Assembly (NCBI GenBank): GCA_039707655.1
Contig: CM077665.1
Coordinates: 312,480,486 to 312,544,485, forward strand
Reading direction: 5' to 3'
Length of the DNA: 64,000 bases
Origin: Elymus sibiricus
Lineage: Eukaryota > Streptophyta > Magnoliopsida > Poales > Poaceae
Shown here: positions 34,693 through 46,064 of the stretch, in pieces
Numbering within the stretch: position 1 is the first letter of the stretch
Layout: each line of letters opens with the position of its first letter
Translations under genes and position numbers: made by a program
Notes under the pieces: model-generated
Seen by the model: only the letters and a program-made list of their open reading frames with translations
The model's database searches: none
What the model was told of the DNA's origin: nothing

Positions 34693-36136
34693 ATGGCCGA
34701 CGCTCGCCGTGTGCGTGCCGAGCGTCGGGCGGCCCGCATCGTCCAGACCGCGCCTGCAGGCCGCGACGGTCACCGCCACTCCGCCGGCACCGAGGCTGCC
34801 GCCGCCACCAACCCTGTTGCCCGCGAGCAGCAAGACTCCTCCATGCACCCTTCCGTGCAGCAGGATGGCCGCACCGCCACGGCTTCCTCCTTCCACGCCA
34901 GCCTTGGGCACATGAACGCGCAGGCCCTGCTGCTCATGGCATGCAAGCTACTTCGCTACCACCCTGCGGACGCTGGCTACGATGCCTGGCCGGGCCGCAT
35001 CACCGAGCTCGTCACTGCCGCCGGAGAAGCCCCGACACCCTCTCGCTCACTTCGCCTCCCACTATCTCGCGCTGGGGACGTGGCGCACGGAGCGTCTCCG
35101 CCACCTCCCCTATGCAGCGACCCAGTCGAGCCTCGACGCGACGCGCGCCCGCACGACCAACCCCGCGGAGCACCTTCACAGACCCAAGACGAGGCCAGCT
35201 GCCATATCGTCTGTCGTGCGCCGCCCAACGCGCGCGTGATCCTTGAACAGCATCACCAGCGCCAGGACCGGATCGTCCAGGATGTCGCGGCGGCCGGCCT
35301 CCAGAACCGGGCCACCCTCGCGCATGGCGTCCCTTCGAGTAGCGTGGGCTGCCGGGCCTTCACTCGCGAGCTACGCTGGGTGGTTTGGCCCAACAAGTTC
35401 AAGCCTGAGCTACCCCCGCGCTACGAGGTCATCCAAGGCCCCATGGAGTTCCTCCAGCTCTATGCGCTGAGCATCGAGACGGCGAACGGCGACGACAAAG
35501 TCATGGCGAACCGGTTCCCCATGGCCCTCATGGATGGCGCGCGCTCCTGGCTCATGAACCTGCCTGAGGAGTCCATCTCTTCATGGAGCAAGCTCTGCGA
35601 GCAGTTCGTCGCCAACTACAAGGGCACGCATGACCACCCCCTTTCCGTCAACGACATGCGGCGCGTGAAGCAGCACCCTGGACAGACCCTACGCAAGTAC
35701 ATCCAGCGCTTCAGCCAGGTGCGCAACAAGATCTCGCGTGCCTCGGACGAAGCCATCATCATGGCGTTCACCAACGCCGTCATGGACGTCCGGATGTGCG
35801 AGAAGCTAACCATCAATGACAGCCTAAGCTCGACTCTGGAGCTGTTCAACATCGCTGACAAATGCGCGAAGGCCGAAGAGGGCCGCATGTTCATCCGCAA
35901 TGACTGCGGCACCGGCCACGGAGGCAGCCGTAGCGGCGGCAGGTGGGACAACCGCAATGGCAACCCCCGCCAGGGCTGGCGTGAGCGGCCTCGCGAGGAC
36001 GGCTAGCGCGATCAGCCTCGTGAGGGCGCCTGGCGTGAACAACCTTGCGAGGCGCGCCCTCAGTACAACACTGCTCTTCTGCCACTACCGCCGCCACCCA
36101 GGAGGAATGACAACAACCATCACGATGAGGGGGGCT
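34693..36136 (+). pseudogene. gag: C2 gag, nearly intact, one stop and C3 insertion at its end
   Basis: ATG 34693 opens 437 codons to a TAG at 36004; the frame then continues (RDQPREGAWREQP) to the C3 insertion at 36136. The N-terminal part is basic and Ala-rich. Residues about 100-120 hold the conserved YDAWPGRITELV. The retrotransposon gag core lies at roughly residues 235-360 (FKPELPPRYEV; FPMALMDGARSWLMNLPEE; LCEQFVANYKGTH; LRKYIQRFSQVRNKI). The C-terminus is Gly/Arg-rich. A zinc-binding motif would follow where C3 now sits. It is the only C-family copy in the window that keeps the core. Confidence 0.85.
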
Positions 36137-37008
36137 TGTCGTAATCGGGGCTCCACAGACCCAAGAAGGTTCGAACTCTGGGGCGTGTAAGAAGATCTCA
36201 ACCAGCTCTAGCCTCAAGCTCGCCACCCCGCAGCCAAGCCTCGTCGAATACGTGTGAGCGAACAAGAAGATGGACACAAAGATTTTACCCAGGTTCGGGC
36301 CACCTTGCGGTGTAAAACCCTACTCCTTCTTTTGGTCGATTGGCCTCGCGTGGAGGTTTGGGGATGAACTAGTATAGTGGTTGAGAGACCTCGCGAGGGC
36401 TCGGAAGTGAAGATCGGTCTCCCCTTCTACGGTGGAGGCTAGTCCCTATTTATAGTGGCCTTGGCCCCCTTCCCTTATCGCACAGGCGGGAAGGGATCTC
36501 ACAACGGCAAATTTTGAAGGGGGGCAAGAGGTACATCTTATCCTGACTAAAGGTGGTCTTCGCCTGCAAAGCTTCTGGGTGTGACGCAGAGGTGGGATCG
36601 GCGATGACATCCGTCCTGCCGAGCTCGTGGTCTTGGTCTTGTTGCACTGGAATGGAAACCTTTGGGGGATCCCTTGCGAACCCGCGTACGTCCTTGCCTC
36701 CTTAGCACAAAAGAGGAAATTGTCCCCTCTGCGCCCGCTGGCGCCCGCCTGGCCTTGGTCGTCATGGCTCACGTCATCCCAGCTTCATGAGGCCGGGTAC
36801 CTGCATAGGAATCTCCGCTCGTCGGAAGGCAGCCTGGGGAGGCCGCTCCCCTGGAGGTCTTGGCGTTATTCGCCTCGCGAGGCTGGGGCTCTCATGAGGG
36901 CCTTGACTTGGGGGGCTTGCCGCTAGACCGTACTGGACCGTCGAGGTGGGCCACGCGCTGGCCTGCAGGCAGGCAGATCTGGGTACCCCCGATCCCAGAA
37001 TGCCGACA
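36137..37008 (-). repeat. 3' LTR of C3
   Basis: 872 bp, inverted (plus strand reads TGTCGTAATCGGGG...AATGCCGACA). Its mate is at 49302-50174 (873 bp). Confidence 0.9.
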
Positions 37009-37023
37009 GTAGCCCCCGGGCCC
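37009..37023 (-). other. Polypurine tract of C3
   Basis: The plus strand reads GTAGCCCCCGGGCCC, the exact inverse of the C1 tract. It sets the element's orientation. Confidence 0.7.
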
Positions 37024-37331
37024 AAGGCGTGCATGTCCTGGCTTCGAGGCGAAGGCATGAAGTGAAGGGCGAAACGCCGCGGGCCCCGAATCGCCTGCGG
37101 GCCAGGCTCGACGCGTGGCGCATGGCAGGACGCGGACGCCTCCGCTCCCACGTCGCCTCGGTAATTGCCCAGGCCGACAAAAGCCTGGCGCCCGCTGCCA
37201 AGCCATCATTGCTATCCTTCCTTGTGCTTTTGCTCCCTTGCGCAGATCCTCTTTCCTTCGCGAGAACCTCCCCTAGATCTTGGCGCAGCGTCGTCCTCCC
37301 TCTCGCTCCGCCAACCTCAAGGATTCCTCAG

Positions 37332-40300
37332 ATGGCTCCCGCCGGGGAGTCAAAGTCTGAGGCTCAGGTCTCGGCCTCCTCTTCCCCTTTGCCGGCGCTG
37401 ACGGCATCCACCATTGCCAAGGAGGGGGACCTCACCCCAGTGCTTCCATTGACGGCGGGCGACTCCAGTGAGTGGGGGCAGACCTTGATCTGGTGCGGTT
37501 CTGTGGAGCTGCGCACCTTGGCGAAAACAGTCTACCCGTTATTCCTCCACATCATCTTCTCCGGGCTCGTCCCACCCTTCTCAGGGTTCTTCACCGCCAT
37601 CCTTGAGCATTACGGGATCCAGGCCCTCCATCTTCAACCCAATTCCATCCTGCTCCTGACTGTCTTCACCTTCTACTACGAGGCCTTCATAGGCGTGAGG
37701 CCCTCAGTGGCCCTCTTCCGCCACTACTTCAGCCTGCGGCTCCACGACGGCGCGCACCGGTCGGCGTGTGCCTCCTTCGTCATGGTCCAGAGCGGGAATA
37801 TGCTCCTGAAGGCCGGGAAGAAGGTGGAAGGCTTCAGGCACCGCTGGGTCTTCTTGGATGCCCAGGGCCTCGATCCGCGCCTGGAGCTCCCGACGGAGCT
37901 GCCCGAGAAGACCTAGCGTGGGGCTCCGCGAAGCTTACCGATCCCCGGGCGAAGCCCGTCTTGGAGCGGATCTCCTTGGACATGGAGGCCAAGAAGCTGA
38001 CCGGGGCGATGATAGTGAAGGAGTTCCTAACGCAGCGCCTGGCGCCGCTCCAGTCGCACTCGAGGCCCATGTGGGAGTACCAGGGTGTGGAGGAAAATAT
38101 CAGGCTTCAATCCGCCAGCCTGACAGGCGAGGAGCTAGACAGGGCCTTGGCTACCCTGCTCCACAGCGATCCTGGGGGCCTTCCCGAGGCCTACGCCCTG
38201 CTGTACCGCCGTGACAACAGGGAGGAGCTGGGCGCCGCCATGCCCACCTTCGACGAGCTGGGGCTCACGCCGCCCGAGCGCCCCAATTCCCCTATGCCGG
38301 TGTCCTTTGGCGACACCAGCAGCGAGGAAGACTCAGAGGAGACTAAGGATGATGACCTGGAAGAGGTGTCCCCCCCGTCGCAGAGCCAGCTCCTCCATGA
38401 TCTTGAAGACGACGATAGCGACGAGGCCCCGGCCGCGGACTCGCCGCGCTTTGCCAGGGTCCTCAGGAGGTCAGGGTCTGCCCTTCAGACCACGCGGGCA
38501 TCTGGCTGGGCGACCCTGAAGAAACGCGCGGTTGCGCCTCCTCCGGCTGACTCCCCATGCTCCAGCAAGGCGATTGAGATGCCGGTCTCCCCGTCTGAGC
38601 CGCAGCTGAAAGGCGGGGCGGCCGCTGCTGGGGCAGACGTGGCCTCTCCGGCCGCGGCTCCTCAGGGCGACCTCGTCGCCTCTCCGGGTGACAGTGCCAC
38701 GCCGAAGAAGATCGGGGGCGTTGCGACCATCGCTGAGGCGGAGAAGAAGAGGAAGTGGATTGCGCCCGAGGAGTAAGTAACCTACCTCGCCTTTGGTCAA
38801 TTATAGATTGCGCGCGTGCTTATGGCCCCTTCTCCTCTCGATGGCCAGGGGCGACGACGTGCCGAAGAAGAGGAAGGCGTGCTCCGAGCCGAAGGAGCCC
38901 CCTGTCCAGAAGGCGCCGTCAGCCTCTGGTCGCAGTCGCGGCGGGCGTGGAAGCGCGTCGCACCAACCCAGCGCAACCCCTGGACGCCCTGGCAACGCCG
39001 CACCCGGGCGCACGGGTGTAACGCCTACTCCTGCCGCCTTGCCGACGCCGCTTGGGAAAGCGGGCACCGGGGGCGCAGAGGCTCAAGAGGCGACACTCCT
39101 TGCCGTGGCCATGGCGACCCCAGCGCCGGTGGTGGGGGCGACTTTCCCGCCCCTGAGGATACAGTGACACAGCTTCAGGAGGAGCCAGCCCCCGTGGGCC
39201 AGTAGGCTGTAAAGTCGTCCGCCCTTGTCGTGTCCGAGGAGAACCTGGAGCCTCTGGCGCCCCAAGTCTGCCACACCACTGCCCCCTTGGCCATAGCACC
39301 CACTGACGTGCCGGTGCCGCCTCCTGGTCAGGCTCTCGCGCTCGCGAACCGCGGCCCTCTGATCTGGCCCGGGGCCTTGGATGAGGCCTATATCGCGCTC
39401 GGCCAGATCCGGGCCGACCTCCAAGACGCCGATAGGTGCCTCATGAAGGAGCACCTGGGGCTTATTTCTGGGTGGCTCCAGGCCGACACAGCCATCAAGA
39501 TGGTCTGGGGTCAGGCTGAGGCTGCCACTGCGGAGAGCAGGAAGGAGGCCGCCGAAGCCAAGGCGGCTCGCGACGCGGCGCTGCCCGAGGCAGCGTCTGC
39601 CGTGGAGCGCTGCGGTGAGGCAGAGGCCAACCTGAAGGCCCTTCAGGAGGAGCAAGCCGCGCATGCACAACGGCTCCACTGGCGGGAGGAGGACCTCAAG
39701 GCCCGCGAGGCGAAACTCGCCGATCGCGACTCCGCGCTGTCCCAGGTGACCGTTGACCAGGCCGCGGAACACGAGCGTTTGGCCAAGCTGAAGGAGGAGG
39801 TGGTAGAAACCCAGACATCCCACGCCCAGCACGTCTCCGAGGCGATGACCCGGCTGGATGCCAGGGAGAAGACCCTTGCCGCTGCTGAGAAGAAGAAGGC
39901 CGCGGAGCACGATGCCTTCCCCTCCATCGAGCTCAGGCTTCGCCAGGCGCTGCACTCTATCTGCAGGGGAGAATTCAAGGAGCCACTGGCGACCCCTGAG
40001 GGCGGCTACGCAAGGCTCTCCTCCAAGCTCGCTAAGGTGCTCGAAGGTGCTGCTGCCAAGGTGGACGCCATCCTGGAGGATGAGTGCCGCGACCTTTTCT
40101 CCACGGCTGCGACACGCGTCTTCAACCACCTCTACCTCCGCGAGCCCGGCTTCGATTTCGGCGCGGTGATCGTCCCGATTGCCCCCGAGTCTCGCGCTGC
40201 TACGGCAGCGGCCGTGAAGGATTATGTGGACACGTTGGTGAAGAAGTTCACCTGCATCCCCGACGCCGGGCCCCCGGCGGTGGAGGCGAGTGATGGCGGC

Positions 40301-40381
40301 GGCAATGATGTTGACGACGAGCTTGCCGTGTCTGGGACGAGCGGCGGCGATGACTATGGTGATGACGGCCCCTCCTCCTAG
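37332..40381 (+). pseudogene. C3 antisense gene (plus strand), spliced-type, frameshifted
   Basis: ATG 37332 (MAPAGESKSEAQVSASSS) opens the frame. The N-terminal domain (LFLHIIFSGLVPPFSGFF; LQPNSILLLTVFTFYYEAF; GVRPSVALFRHYF) parallels that of F1. A frame change near 37912 leads to AKPVLERISLDMEAKKLTG and an acidic middle to 38772. A candidate intron (38773-38848) joins APEE to GDDVPKKRKA. A shift near 39140 and a TAG at 39203 follow, then a long coiled coil (39540-39930) and the C-terminal domain also seen in C1 (FNHLYLREPGFDF; VKDYVDTLVKKF) with an acidic tail, stop 40379. Total length about 980 codons. It runs opposite to the C3 gag. Function is unknown; the same kind of gene in F1 and C1 suggests that it matters to these elements. 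Confidence 0.8.
38773..38848 (+). other. Candidate 76-bp intron in C3 antisense gene
   Basis: A consensus donor GA|GTAAGT (38773) and acceptor TCGATGGCCAG (ending 38848) split a Glu codon as GA|G just before PKKRK. Reading through meets TAA at 38774. The C1 intron has the same phase and a matching neighbourhood. Confidence 0.8.
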
Positions 40382-40520
40382 ATTTCAACCCGCGACATTT
40401 ATCATGCCTCGTGGAGGCGTAAGACTTGTTTGAATTCGCGAAACATTCAGTGCCTATAATAACTATTTGAACTCTGTGATTTCCTTTCGTGCTTTGTTTT
40501 CTTCCTACTTGCTTTTGTGC
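40382..40520. other. C3 noncoding after antisense gene
   Basis: A short untranslated stretch; no gene is seen. Confidence 0.5.
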
Positions 40521-40910
40521 TCTGCGTCGGTAGGGCCCAATCCCGTGAATACCTCGACCGCCGTTGGGGCATCCGGATCGCCAGGACGAGACCAAGGGGC
40601 GAGGGGCTACATGACTAGTGAGGCCCCTGGGTCGCGATGCTTAGGGGTCCCCCTTGACGTGCGAGCAGCCCTCATGAAGGAAACATGGCGACGACGAGGT
40701 TGATTTGGAGCGCCTTAGTACTCTGCATCGGCAGGGCCCAATCCCGCACATACCTCGACCGCCGTTGCGGCGTCCGAATCGCCAGGACGAGACCAAGGGG
40801 CGAGGGGCTACGTGACTAGTGAGGCCCTAAGTCGCGATGCTTAGGGGTCCCCTTGACGTGCGAGCAGCTCCCATACCTTCCTCGCCAGCTTTTGCCTGGG
40901 AGGGACGCGA
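40521..40910 (-). repeat. Tandem repeat, about 2 x 211 bp (C3)
   Basis: Copies start at TCTGCGTCGG 40521 and TCTGCATCGG 40732; the second is partial. They match the 203-bp repeat of C1 in inverse, as expected for a minus-strand element. Confidence 0.8.
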
Positions 40911-41084
40911 GAAGACCAGGTGCCAGGGACCTGGTGAGGTGGCGCGCGCCAGGCATGGCCTGAGCGTAGCCCCCGTCCAACCCCCTCGCGCGTGCATCCC
41001 AGGAGAACGCTGCGTGACGGGGCCATTTTAAGAGCCGAGAGGCCATCCTGAGGTTGCTGCAGCTGCTAGGGCGCCCTCAGTTGC

Positions 41085-41260
41085 TTATCCACCAGCGTGG
41101 AGCATGGGGCTTCCACTTGGCATGGGCATAGCCGCTGATTGACCGTGTCGTCCGCCAGCGCGGAGCAAGGGGCTTCCACTTGGGCGTGGGCATAGCCACT
41201 GAGCGACCGTGCCTTCCGCCAACGCGGAGCATGGGGCTTCCACTTGGGCGTGGGTGGGAG
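41085..41260 (-). repeat. Minisatellite, about 3 x 63 bp (C3)
   Basis: GGGGCTTCCACTTGG recurs near 41106, 41169 and 41233. It is the inverse of the CCAAGTGGAAGCCCC units in C2 (51440-51790). Confidence 0.8.
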
Positions 41261-41684
41261 CCCCTCTGCGGCCTCGTACGGCACTCCTCGGGGGCTCCGG
41301 GCGTGTACAGCCCACTCATTATTACGTGAGAGTGTCACGGGTAGAGCCTGGGGAGGCGTAGGGTGCTCCATGCCTCCGGGGCACGGACCCCATCCCATGT
41401 CCCCAGGCGCGCGGCGGCGGGCCTGGGGCGCGGTTGGCTCTAAACGGGTCCTCCCGCGTGGCGGGAGCCCACGGGCGCACTTTTTGGGGAGGACCCGCTT
41501 CGGGACGAGGTCTCTGGCTCCCGAGGGCCTGGAGGCGGCCGCCGCCGCTGTGGTAGCGCCACGACTCCTCGTGGCGCAGACAGGGCCCGGCGCCGGACCC
41601 TCTCGCCAAGCGCGAGGTTGGTCCCCGGTGTGGCACCCCAGCGTGCCTTGCCGGGGTCTCCGGGCGCCCCGCACGGGCACTCCA
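41261..41684 (-). other. C3 internal GC-rich spacer between minisatellites
   Basis: I see no supported gene. On the minus strand it stays open in frame with the neighbouring repeats, but there is no recognisable domain. Confidence 0.4.
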
Positions 41685-41851
41685 CCCACCGTCTCCAAGC
41701 GGGCAGCACCGGGCCTGGAGACATGGGCGAGTGCTCCACCCTCCGTCTCCAGGCGGGCAACGCCCTGCCTGGAGACATGGGTGCCTGCTCCACCCTCCGT
41801 CTCCAGGCGGGCAATGCCCGGCCTGGAGACATGGGCGCCTGCTCCACCCTC
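41685..41851 (-). repeat. 54-bp minisatellite, left part (3 units)
   Basis: Units start at 41685, 41739 and 41793. Each contains GTCTCCAGGC...GCCTGGAGAC, a hairpin. The array is split by C4, whose CCCTC target (41847-41851) is the first five bases of a unit. Confidence 0.9.
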
Positions 41852-42739
41852 GGTCGGCATTCTGGGATCGGGGGTACCCAGACCTGCCTGCCTGCGGCCC
41901 AGCGCGTGGCCCACCATGAAGGCCCGGTACGGCCCTGCAACAAGCCCCCCAAGTCAAGGCCCTCGCGAGAGCCCCCGCCTCGTGAGGAGGACAACGCCAA
42001 GACCTCCGGAGGAGTGGCACCCCTTCAGGCCACCTCCTGAGGAGTGGAGATTCCTATGCAAGTACCCGGCCTCGTGAGGCAGGGATGACGTGGGTTCTGA
42101 TGGCCTAGCCAGGCAGGTGCCAGCGAGCGCAGAGGGAGGAGAGTTTCCTCTTTGGTGGTAAGGAGACAAGGACATACGCGGGTTCCCAAGGAGCCCCCAA
42201 AGGTTTCCTTCCCGGTGTAAGAGGACCGAGAACACGAGCTCGGCAGGACGGATGTCATCGCCGAGCCCACCGCTGTGTCACGCCCAGAAGCTTTGCAGGC
42301 GAAGACTGCCTTTAGTGAGGATAGGGTGTACTACCTGTCCCCCTTTAAATTTGGCCATTGTGGGATCCCATCCCGCCAGTGCAATGAGGGAAGAAGACCG
42401 TGGCCCCTATAAATAGGAAAGAGCTCCCATCGTAGAAGGCAGCTAGAATCGGGACGAGTTCATCACCACCAAGAGCCCTCGTGAGGCCACCGAACCACTG
42501 TACTAGTTCATCCACACCCTCCCCATGGGGCCAATCCACCACAAAGCAGGAGTAGGGTTTTACACCGCAAGGTGGCCCGAACCTGGGTAAATCTCTGAGT
42601 CCATCTCCTTCCCCGCTCACACTTATTCGACGCAGCTGGGCCGTAGGGTGACGAGTTCGAGACTTCGAGCCGGTTGAGATCTTCGCACACGCCCCAGTGT
42701 TCGAACCTTGTTGGGTCTTGCGGAGCCCCGATTCTGACA
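41852..42739 (+). repeat. 5' LTR of C4
   Basis: GGTCGGCATTCTGGG...GATTCTGACA, with TATAAATA at about 42412. The terminal TG is mutated to GG. Confidence 0.85.
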
Positions 42740-42759
42740 TTTGGCGCACCAGGTAGGGG
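42740..42759 (+). other. C4 primer binding site
   Basis: TTTGGCGCACCAGGTAGGGG immediately after the LTR. Confidence 0.8.
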
Positions 42760-42810
42760 TGTGTCGAAATCTTTCTCCGGTTCCACCCCGTCTCAGCTCT
42801 GTCACTCCCA

Positions 42811-43133
42811 TGGCCGACACCCACCGGGTTAGTGTCGGGCGCCCGGCCGCTCGCGTCGCCCAGACGGCGCCCATGGGCCGTGGCGCCCCACGCCGCTCCA
42901 TCCCTCCGGCAGCCAACACTGCCACCGGCTGAGCTGCTCAAGGGCGGCAGAACTTGTCGCTGTCTCCCCCCGGATAGCGTGGCGGCCGGACTGCTTCCTG
43001 GACCCCAGCTCCCGCCACGACGTCGACCCCCCATGCTCGCCCTGGGCCGGCAAGCGCGCAGGCCGCGCTACTCAAAGCGCGTAAAAGGCCTTGCGGTCGT
43101 CTCGTCGCGCGTCTTGCAGCCCCCGGGCCTTGC
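42811..43133 (+). pseudogene. gag: C4 gag remnant (N-terminal codons only)
   Basis: ATG 42811 opens MADTHRVSVGRPAARVAQTA, like the starts of C2 and C3 gag, and stops at 42931. The sequence then reaches the gag-protease boundary within about 200 bp, so the gag core has been deleted. Confidence 0.7.
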
Positions 43134-43916
43134 ATGGTCGCTTGCATCTTCCGCGGATCACAGGCACCCGCATCCGGCCGCCACATCAAGCAGCTCCTCC
43201 GCCAGGCGGGCGCAGCTCAGCCGCGACCTGAGGCCCCGCGGGGTAAGACGAGGCCGGAGATCGACGTCACCTTCGACTCCAAGGACCACCCCAGGGCTAC
43301 GATTGCCACTGGTGCAATCCCCATGCTGTGCACCCCCACCATCAGCAACGTCGCAGTTACCAAGACACTCATCGACGGCGGCGCCGGCCTCAACATCCTC
43401 TCTGTGGAAACTTTCGACATGCTGCAGGTGCCCTATGACCAGCTCGCGCCCACCAGGCCCTTCTCGGGGGTGGCCCAAGGCTCCACCGCCCCTTTAGGGC
43501 AGGTGCGCCTCTCGGTCACCTTCGGCACTCGCGACAACTACCGCACCGAGATGATCGACTTCGACGTGACCCACATCGGCCTCCCGTACAACGCCATCCT
43601 GGGGTACCCGGCCCTCGCCAAGTTCGTGGCGGCGATGCACCCAGGCTACAACATCATCAAGATGCCGGGGAGCAGCGGCATCATCTCCGTGGCCGGGGAC
43701 ACCACGGACTCGGTTCAGGCCCTCAGACTCGCCTACAAAGTGGCGACGGCCACACGCTCAGGCGACGAGGGCGCCGCCCAGGCCCCGGGGGCTGAGGCGG
43801 CCCCATGCCTCGACGATGAGGGCGACACTTCCGCTCCTGGGGCCGCAGTGGCCCTGAGCCCCGGTGCCGAGGGAGCGGTGCAGGCTCTGGAGGCCGCGCC
43901 CGCGAAGAAGAAATAG
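43134..43916 (+). pseudogene. C4 aspartic protease
   Basis: The frame is open to a TAG at 43914. The catalytic motif TLIDGGAGLNILS has its Asp codon at 43374; IGLPYNAILGYPALAKF follows near 43580. The end of the frame is an Ala/Gly-rich linker. In the parent element this would be part of one gag-pol polyprotein. The protease itself looks unbroken; C2 carries a close relative at 50258-50645. Confidence 0.8.
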
Positions 43917-45540
43917 TTGTTTTCTCAAGACCGAGCTAAGATGAAGCAGGTGTCTATTAATGGCGGAAGCTCAGGCCCCACCTTCACCATCGTCACTGGC
44001 CTTCCCCCGGAGCAGGAGAAGGTGTTGGTCTACTTTCTCCGCGCAAACAAGGACGTGTTCGCATGGGAGCCGACTGACCTGGCGGGCATCCCGAGGGACG
44101 TGATCGAGCACCACCTGATGGTGTGCCCTCACGCACGCCCGGTAAAGTAGAAGACACGGTGACAGGCGCAAGAAAAGCAAGCTTTCATCGTCCAAGAGGT
44201 CCGCAAGGTACAGGAAGCCGACGTTATTCGGGAAGTGCAGTACCCTGATTGGCTGGCCAACCTCGTGGTTCTCCCCAAGAAGGGTGGGAAGGAGTGCATG
44301 TGCGTGGACTTCACGGGCCTCAACAAGGCTTGTCCGCGGGACCCCTTCCCGCTCCCGCGCATCGACCAGATCGTGGACTCCACCGCCGAGTGCGATCCGC
44401 TGTGCTTCTTGGATGCTTTCTCAGGTTACCATCAAATCAAGATGGCAGTGGAATACATCGAGAAGACGGCATTCCTATCCCCTTGCGGCGTGTATTGCTA
44501 TACATGCATGCCCTTTGGGCTACGGAACGCAGGCGCGACCTTCCAGCGTTTGATGCACATCGCCCTGGGGCAACAGCTCGGGAGGAATGCCGAGGCATAC
44601 GTCGACGACATCATGGTCAAATCGTGAGAGGCGAGGACCTTGATCGAAGACCCAGAAGAGACATTCGCCAGCCTACATCGGGTGAACCTGAGGCTCAACC
44701 CGGAGAAGTGCGTCTTTGGGGTCCCATCCGGCAAGCTGCTCGGTTTCCTGGTATCGCACCGAGGGATCGAGGCGAACCCAGAAAAGATCAAGGCAATTGA
44801 AAAGATGAGCCCGCCTCAGACCCTCAAGGAAATGCAGAAGCTGGCGGGCTGCGTGACCGCCTTGGGGCGTTTTATCTCCAGGCTCGGTGAGCGAGCCCTC
44901 CCCTTCTTCAAGCTCTTGAAGAGGAAGGGCCCTTTCGAGTGGACCCCAGAAGCTGAGGCGGCCTTCCAAGAACTCAAGCAGTACCTCACGAACCCTCCCG
45001 TCATGGTGGCGCCACGCGTTCGCGAGCCTTTGGTGCTCTTCTTAGCAGTGACCCCCCACTCGGCTAGCGCGGCACTCGTGGCGATCTGGGAGGAGCGCGC
45101 CGGCGCATGCGCGAAGAAAGGTGGTTCGCAAGGGGCCGCACGGCAGTCGCCACCTCAAGATGGCGCTCCTGAGGCCCTTGTCGCCTCACCAACTCATGAG
45201 GCACTAGAGTCATGCACACCCCCTTAGGAGCAGGGCGGCGCCGACGCTTCGCGCCTCGTCGAGCACCCGGTGTACTACGTCAGCACCGTGTTGCGGGATG
45301 CTCGCTCGCATTACCCCATGCAGTAGAAGCTCCTGCTCGCGCTCCTCGTTGCCTCAAGGAAGCTGTGCCATTACTTCCAAGGTCACCCCATCAAGGTCAT
45401 CTCTGCGTACCCGCTGGAGAAGGTGCTGCGCAACCCCAACGTTGTCGAAAGGGTGGCGGAGTGGAACATCGAGCTATAGGCCTTCCACCTGGAGTTCAGC
45501 ACAACCAGGGTCATCAAGGGCGCGGCCCTCGCTGACTTTA
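43917..45540 (+). pseudogene. pol: C4 reverse transcriptase and first RNase H
   Basis: The Gypsy reverse transcriptase reads through stops at 44148 and 44157. Its core lies at 44235-44627 (CMCVDFTGLNKACPRDPFP; FLDAFSGYHQIKM; MPFGLRNAGATFQRLM; AYVDDIMVKS, with the catalytic Asp pair at 44604-44609), followed by TGA at 44625. The thumb and connection occupy 44640-44990. The usual RNase H follows at about 45020-45540 (LVLFLAVTPHSASAAL; VYYVSTVLRDARSHYPMQ; ADFMAEW), with stops at 45225, 45325 and 45477. The catalytic signature is intact but the frame is not. Confidence 0.9.
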
Positions 45541-45579
45541 TGGCGGAATGGACGGATGCCCCCGACCGGGGGCTGGATA

Positions 45580-46021
45580 AGGGTCAGTCCCTCGCGCCCG
45601 GCGACGAGGCGCTTGACGGCTGGGTCATGCACTTCGACGGCGCCTTTGCATGACAGGGCACGGGGGCTGGAGTCATACTCATCTCACCGACCCAGGACAA
45701 GCTCTACTACGTTGTGCAGCTCTCCTTCCAGCATGGCGAGAAGGTCTCCAACAACATCGTGGAGTACGAGGGCTTGATCGCGGGCCTCAAGGCCGCCGCG
45801 GCCATGGGGGTCAAACGTCTCACCGTCAAGGGCGACTCCCAGCCCCTCGTCAACTTCTCCAACAAGGAATACAAGCCGAAGGACGAGCACATGGGGGCGT
45901 ACTTGGAAGAGGTACGTGAAATTGAAAAGCGCTTCCAGGGCTTGGAATTGCAGCACGTCCTGCACGGCGCGAAGAAGGAGGCGGATGACATCGCCAAGAG
46001 GGCATCGCGCCGTGAGCCTTA
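45580..46021 (+). pseudogene. C4 second (archaeal-like) RNase H
   Basis: After the first RNase H comes a second one: WVMHFDGAFA (Asp), a TGA at 45652, then TGAGVILISP, NNIVEYEGLIAGLKAA (Glu), TVKGDSQPLVN (Asp) and KKEADDIAKRASR (final acidic/His region). This extra domain is a known hallmark of Tat-lineage Gypsy elements. A single stop interrupts it, and the frame ends at TAG 46019. Confidence 0.85.
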
Positions 46022-46064
46022 GGAGCCTGGCGTCTTCGAGGAAAGGCTCTTCAGACCATCGGCG

